From contig CAJUOU010000001.1 in assembly GCA_910588545.1 (NCBI GenBank), positions 488,723-552,722 of the forward strand: a stretch of 64,000 bases of DNA. Reading direction: 5' to 3'. A program made the translations under genes and the position numbers. Source of the DNA: an uncultured Christensenellaceae bacterium (GTDB taxonomy: Bacteria > Bacillota > Clostridia > Christensenellales > UBA3700). Shown here piece by piece: positions 60,331 through 64,000 of the stretch (the first letter of the stretch is position 1; every line of letters starts with the position of its first letter). The notes under the pieces are model-generated. The model did not search any database and was not told the DNA's origin. It was given only the letters and a program-made list of their open reading frames with translations.

Positions 60331-61956
60331 ATGGCTAAAAAATTCAAATATGGCGAAGATGCCAGAAAAGCTTTGGAATGCGGTGTAAACACACTTGCAA
60401 ATGCTGTAAAAATAACTTTGGGTCCAAAAGGCAGAAATGTCGTTTTAGATAAAAAATACGGTGCTCCGCTTATTACCAATGACGGAGTAAGCATTGCAAA
60501 GGAAATTGAGCTTGAAGATGCATTTGAAAATATGGGCGCTCAACTTATAAAAGAAGTAAGCGTAAAAACTAATGACGTTGCGGGCGATGGTACTACTACT
60601 GCTTGCGTACTTGCACAAGCTATTATCCGCGAGGGCATGAAAAACGTTGCAGCAGGTGCAAATCCCGTTATACTAAATAAAGGTATTAAATTTGCTTGCA
60701 CACAAGTTGTCGATTGCCTAAAAGATATTTCAAAACCAATCGAAAGCAAAAACGCTATCGCTCAAGTTGCAAGTGTTTCCGCAGGCGACGAGTCAATCGG
60801 TGCACTAATCAGCGATGCAATGGAAAAAGTAGGCAAAGACGGCGTTATTACTGTTGACGAATCTAAAACAATGCAAACAAACCTTACTGTTATGGAAGGT
60901 ATGCAATTTGACAGAGGTTATGCTTCCCCTTATATGGTTACCAATACCGATAAAATGGAAGCTATTATCGACGATGCCGTTATTTTAATTACAGACAAAA
61001 AAATAAGTAACATTCAAGAGCTACTTCCTTTACTTGAGCAAGTTGTTAAAAACGGCTTAAAATTACTTATTATTGCAGAAGATATTGAGGGCGAAGCATT
61101 ATCTACCATAATCGTAAATAAATTGAAAGGTGTATTCAACTGTGTAGCAGTTAAAGCTCCGGGATTTGGAGATAGAAGAAAAGCTATGCTTGAAGATATT
61201 GCCATTTTGACAGGCGGTACTGTTATAAGCAGCGAAATCGGCTTGGAACTTAAAGATGCAACTTTAAACGAACTAGGCAGAGCTAAGCAAATCAAAGTTG
61301 ACAAAGACAATACTACTATTGTAGGCGGATTTGGAGATAGTGAACAAATTAAAGCAAGAATGACAAGTATCAAAGCTCAAATTGCAGAAACTACTTCCGA
61401 CTACGACAAGGAAAAACTTCAAGAAAGACTTGCAAAACTTGCCGGCGGTGTTGCTGTTATCAATGTTGGTGCTGCAACCGAAATCGAAATGAAAGAAAAG
61501 AAATTGCGTATCGAAGATGCTTTGGCTGCAACTCGTGCTGCTGTTGAGGAAGGTATCATTCCGGGTGGTGGTATTGCACTTCTTAGCACAATCGCAAATG
61601 TTAAAAAAGCAATTTCAAAACTTAGCGGAGACGAATTGACAGGTGCAATGAGCGTATTAAAAGCTTTAGAAGAACCTATCAAACAAATCACAGCAAATGC
61701 AGGTATTGAAGGCAGTGTAATTATTAATAATATCAAAAATGCAAGAAAAGGTGCAACTTATGGTTACAACGCATTGACAAACAAATATTGCGATATGATT
61801 GAAGAAGGTATAATCGACCCAACAAAAGTTACTCGTTCTGCTCTTCAAAATGCTGTGAGTGTTGCAACAACACTTCTTACTACCGAAGTTCTTGTTACAG
61901 ATATTCCTGAGCCAACACCTCCTATGGCAGGCGGCGGAATGGACGGAATGTATTGA
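60331..61956 (+). CDS. groL: Chaperonin GroEL
   Basis: 541 residues, standard length. ITLGPKGRNVVLDKKYGAP and the ATP loop AGDGTTTACVLAQAI near the N-terminus, VEEGIIPGGGIALL late in the sequence, and the GGM-type tail PPMAGGGMDGMY. Preceded by TGGGAGG. Forms the folding chamber with GroES. Followed by a strong terminator. Confidence 0.98.
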   Translation: MAKKFKYGEDARKALECGVNTLANAVKITLGPKGRNVVLDKKYGAPLITNDGVSIAKEIELEDAFENMGAQLIKEVSVKTNDVAGDGTTTACVLAQAIIREGMKNVAAGANPVILNKGIKFACTQVVDCLKDISKPIESKNAIAQVASVSAGDESIGALISDAMEKVGKDGVITVDESKTMQTNLTVMEGMQFDRGYASPYMVTNTDKMEAIIDDAVILITDKKISNIQELLPLLEQVVKNGLKLLIIAEDIEGEALSTIIVNKLKGVFNCVAVKAPGFGDRRKAMLEDIAILTGGTVISSEIGLELKDATLNELGRAKQIKVDKDNTTIVGGFGDSEQIKARMTSIKAQIAETTSDYDKEKLQERLAKLAGGVAVINVGAATEIEMKEKKLRIEDALAATRAAVEEGIIPGGGIALLSTIANVKKAISKLSGDELTGAMSVLKALEEPIKQITANAGIEGSVIINNIKNARKGATYGYNALTNKYCDMIEEGIIDPTKVTRSALQNAVSVATTLLTTEVLVTDIPEPTPPMAGGGMDGMY

Positions 61957-62026
61957 TAAGAAATAAATATTAAACAGCTGCTAAATTTATAAATATAATA
62001 TAAGTATTAAAAAACTGACATTAAAC

Positions 62027-62058
62027 AAAAAATCGGGACTAATTTAGTCCCGATTTTT
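62027..62058 (+). terminator. Rho-independent terminator of groESL
   Basis: AAAAATCGGGACT / AGTCCCGATTTTT perfect 13-bp stem with a five-base loop, then T-rich sequence, about 70 bases after groEL. Confidence 0.92.
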
Positions 62059-62076
62059 GTTAGGTTTTTTTAAAGT

Positions 62077-62114
62077 TTTAACATATTTTGGTGTTCGCAA
62101 CAAAATATGTTAAA
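62077..62114. repeat. Inverted repeat between convergent groEL and membrane-protein genes
   Basis: TTTAACATATTTTG / CAAAATATGTTAAA perfect 14-bp stem around a ten-base loop (GTGTTCGCAA). AT-rich and without a long U-run. It lies between two terminators; could be a back-up terminator or an independent element. Confidence 0.7.
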
Positions 62115-62117
62115 CAA

Positions 62118-62152
62118 AAAAATGACTTTAAACTAAATTTAAAGTCATTTTT
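62118..62152 (-). terminator. Rho-independent terminator of the membrane-protein operon
   Basis: AAAAATGACTTTAAA / TTTAAAGTCATTTTT perfect 15-bp stem, five-base loop, four bases after the stop at 62156; U-run follows on the minus strand. Confidence 0.85.
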
Positions 62153-62155
62153 AAA

Positions 62156-62860
62156 TTATGCATTATCTATGTTGCTATCTTTCGGCTTACCATTACTTTC
62201 CTGCTCATTGTCTAAATTAGTATCTTCACAATCTGTTATATCAAAATCACTAAACACATCCTCTTTCGGATTCTCTTCTCCATTGTACATTATGTCATCG
62301 GGAGTTGTAGTTTTTGTGGTCTTTTTTATTATTTTATTTATTACCATAGTGAAATTTTTAAATACAAGATGCATCATCAAATCATATAGCAAAAACAATG
62401 GAATGCCTGCTAAACTTACAATTAAATAAGTCATTTCTATAGTGTTGCCAAAAATTATAAATGCAGGTATAAGCTTGTTAAACAAAAACCAAAAAATTGC
62501 TATAACTGCTTCAAAATATCCTATCTTGATTACATAAGCAACCGAATATTTGAGTATCTTGTTTTTGATAAGCGGAGACAATTTTTCTTCTATCAGCCAC
62601 TGAACGAGCACATACGCACCAAAAAACAATATAAACGGCAAAGCATTGATATTGCCAATCAAAAATGCAAAAATACTTGTTGAAACATAGGACAAAATTC
62701 CACCAAGCAAATATTTTTGAGTAAGCGGCATTTGAATACATATTGCCGATAATACAGCTAATGACAATGTCATAAATTCTACATAAATAGAGCCGACAAC
62801 ACAAATAAGTGCCAATGCACAGGATATACCCGACAAAGCAATTATATGACTTCTTTTCAT
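62156..62860 (-). CDS. Polytopic membrane protein with acidic C-terminal tail
   Basis: 234 residues. Five to six hydrophobic helices in the first ~175 residues, reminiscent in size and pattern of ECF-transporter substrate-binding (S) components, but no diagnostic motif is seen. The C-terminal ~55 residues are hydrophilic and rich in Asp, Glu and Asn, without a known domain. It lies nine bases after the J-like gene and ends a minus-strand unit with the DUF5685-type gene. Function unknown. Confidence 0.7.
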   Translation of the reverse strand: MKRSHIIALSGISCALALICVVGSIYVEFMTLSLAVLSAICIQMPLTQKYLLGGILSYVSTSIFAFLIGNINALPFILFFGAYVLVQWLIEEKLSPLIKNKILKYSVAYVIKIGYFEAVIAIFWFLFNKLIPAFIIFGNTIEMTYLIVSLAGIPLFLLYDLMMHLVFKNFTMVINKIIKKTTKTTTPDDIMYNGEENPKEDVFSDFDITDCEDTNLDNEQESNGKPKDSNIDNA

Positions 62861-62869
62861 TTACTCACC

Positions 62870-63523
62870 TTAGCAACAACTAATCAAATCGGCTCCGCAG
62901 CACTCACAACAGGTGTCACAGCAGTACAAAGTACAGCAAGTGTTGCAACATGCATCGGCATTTCTTTGAGAATTGCTCATTTGCGGCTCGGTATACCCAC
63001 CTCTGTTTTGTTGTTGCGCACCGCTATATTGCTGACCTTGTTGATTTTGATTTGCAAACGGGTCAGATTGTGCCATATCTGCATTTAATTTGCGAAGAGC
63101 CTCGGCATACTTGTAATTTTTAGGGTCCATACTTACGCAAATTTCAAGCTGTGTCTTGCTATCGTTAAACCATTTTTTCTTGTAATAAACAATAGATTGG
63201 TAATAGTGCCACTCTGCATCCCTGCTATCAATACCATCAAGCTTGGACTGTGCCTCTACCAATTTATCTTCCTTGATAAGACGGCTTACATCCTCGTAAA
63301 CTTTGTTTGAATCTGCAACAGTAGCTTTATCGTGTAAAATGTTTTGACATTCATTGTATGCCCATTCTAACTCTTCAAGCTTTCTTATTGCTTCCGCACC
63401 TGCCTCTCCTTCAAGAAATCTATCTGCCTTATATTTGTTTTGCAAATTTGTATAAGCGTCCTGCAATTCTGCAAAAGTCGCATCCTCACTGACACCTAAT
63501 ATTAAATACGGATTTTTTTGCAA
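62870..63523 (-). CDS. J-domain-like protein without HPD, with Cys-Cys-rich C-terminus
   Basis: 217 residues using a TTG start at 63523, chosen because GGGGAGGA lies eight bases upstream; an upstream ATG at 63574 would read through that site. It begins QKNPYLILGVSEDATFAELQDAY like a DnaJ J-domain, but the HPD loop reads KYKADRF, so Hsp70 stimulation is doubtful. A helical, TPR-like middle follows, then a Gln/Asn/Gly-rich linker. The last ~27 residues hold six adjacent Cys-Cys pairs (ACCNTCCTLYCCDTCCECC, then ISCC). Such a tail may bind metal or be lipidated. It overlaps the upstream gene by 22 bases. Confidence 0.75.
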   Translation of the reverse strand: MQKNPYLILGVSEDATFAELQDAYTNLQNKYKADRFLEGEAGAEAIRKLEELEWAYNECQNILHDKATVADSNKVYEDVSRLIKEDKLVEAQSKLDGIDSRDAEWHYYQSIVYYKKKWFNDSKTQLEICVSMDPKNYKYAEALRKLNADMAQSDPFANQNQQGQQYSGAQQQNRGGYTEPQMSNSQRNADACCNTCCTLYCCDTCCECCGADLISCC

Positions 63524-64000
63524 TTTTCTTTCCTCCCCAAAATATCTTGCGTTCTCATTAAAATGCCATACCATAAAATATTTGTAATAGCACCCTCATT
63601 AAATTTTAACTCTATATTTTTATATGCACTTTTTATTGCATTATAACATGTCATAAGCAAAAATTCGATTTCTGCACCCTTATCTTCATAAAACTTGTCT
63701 TTATCTTGATAAGTATACCCCACAAAAAAAGGATTAAACTCGCCCTTCTTATGGTCTTTATCCACATCGTCAATTCCGTCAATTATATAAACCCATTTAC
63801 CCAAAAAGTAAAATAAATTTTCGATATTCTCAGTACACTTGCTGTCAAGCACTATTTTTACGGCAACTTTCAACATATTTGCAAACGGGTCTGCAAGCAT
63901 ATCTATACTAGCCGTTCCTTGCTTTTCAAGCTCTCGCAATCTTGCATATTCATCACAAAACAACTTGTCTAGCTCAGGGAAATGTTTTTTTGCTTTTTTA
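63502..64000 (-). CDS. DUF5685-type protein, 5' end beyond the window
   Basis: Partial: the frame stays open to base 64000, so the start lies outside. The visible ~165 residues are helical: DPFANMLKVAVKIVLD, FYFLGKWVYIIDGIDDVDKDHKKGEFNPF, then LMTCYNAIKSAYKN. The pattern resembles the C-terminal part of DUF5685 proteins, which are alpha-helical with an Asp-rich DGIDD-type segment, and often lie beside J-like proteins in Clostridia. The N-terminal part cannot be checked. Function unknown. It ends inside the J-like gene's start region and supplies that gene's ribosome binding site. Confidence 0.6.
   Translation of the reverse strand, partial: KKAKKHFPELDKLFCDEYARLRELEKQGTASIDMLADPFANMLKVAVKIVLDSKCTENIENLFYFLGKWVYIIDGIDDVDKDHKKGEFNPFFVGYTYQDKDKFYEDKGAEIEFLLMTCYNAIKSAYKNIELKFNEGAITNILWYGILMRTQDILGRKENCKKIRI

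Noticed and set aside
62088..62429. Plus-strand open frame of 113 codons after groEL
   Set aside because: It crosses two hairpins and is antisense to the membrane-protein gene; no SD and no domain.
1..64000. CRISPR arrays, rRNA genes, transposases, integrases
   Set aside because: No regularly spaced repeats, no rRNA-like sequence and no recombinase or transposase motifs were seen in any frame.

Overview
The window comes from a low-GC, endospore-forming member of the Clostridia (Firmicutes), probably an uncultured gut-type lineage. Evidence: AT-rich DNA with strong Shine-Dalgarno (SD) sequences; a spoIIGA-sigE-sigG-YmxH-nrdR block; whiA-dnaE-pfkA order; a ylxM-ffh-rpsP-khpA-rimM-trmD block; meso-diaminopimelate dehydrogenase; trmFO, hslUV and a CIRCE-controlled groESL. 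The species cannot be named from sequence reading alone.

Layout. 0.3-1.7 kb (+): a short stress/redox cluster (VOC pseudogene, PNPOx-like protein, small ferredoxin, ABM-like protein). From 1.7 to 59.7 kb essentially everything is on the minus strand: a decayed P-loop kinase after an ATP-grasp gene; two related lipoproteins; aroF-tyrA behind a Phe/Tyr leader-peptide attenuator; then a long run read from about 24 kb down to 7.5 kb: DegV, a GT-C-like lipoprotein fusion, comM, dprA, topA, trmFO, hslV, hslU, hisS, aspS, tcdA, glyA. Next come two phosphofructokinases (one PPi-type, one ATP-type), mtrB (TRAP), a HinfI-like restriction-modification pair inserted after dnaE, then whiA, PHP and murB. 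35-39 kb holds aspartate kinase, DUF1015 and cdaA. 39-42.6 kb is the sporulation sigma-factor block. 42.8-48.8 kb is the ribosome/SRP/tRNA-modification block. 48.9-51.2 kb holds a TVP38-type membrane protein, rnhA and proC. A single plus-strand tRNA-Trp (51.4 kb) interrupts the minus-strand run. It is followed by an MFS transporter with its XRE-cupin regulator, an S41 protease / degenerate ABC ATPase / ddh / SPOR-domain operon, and a dCMP deaminase. At 60-62 kb groES-groEL is on the plus strand. The window closes with a membrane protein, a J-like protein with a Cys-Cys-rich tail and a DUF5685-type gene, all minus strand.

Most notable points. (1) A complete classical transcription attenuator upstream of aroF-tyrA: consensus promoter, SD, 24-residue leader peptide with six consecutive Phe/Tyr codons, alternative hairpins and a U-tract terminator. 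The same window encodes TRAP, so two different attenuation mechanisms for aromatic amino acids may coexist. (2) The TRAP homologue lacks the lysine equivalent to Lys37 of the B. subtilis RNA-binding triad. (3) An ABC ATPase has lost the Q-loop, signature, catalytic Glu and H-switch residues while keeping Walker A. (4) A J-like protein lacks HPD and ends in six Cys-Cys pairs. (5) A putative lipoprotein fuses a CBM-like domain to a GT-C-like membrane domain. (6) spoIIGA has a Spo0A box and a -10 element so close to its ATG that the mRNA may be leaderless, and sigG has a sigma-G/F-like promoter. (7) Two small genes at the left end carry inactivating lesions. All functional statements rest on motif recognition and family knowledge; no database search was run.
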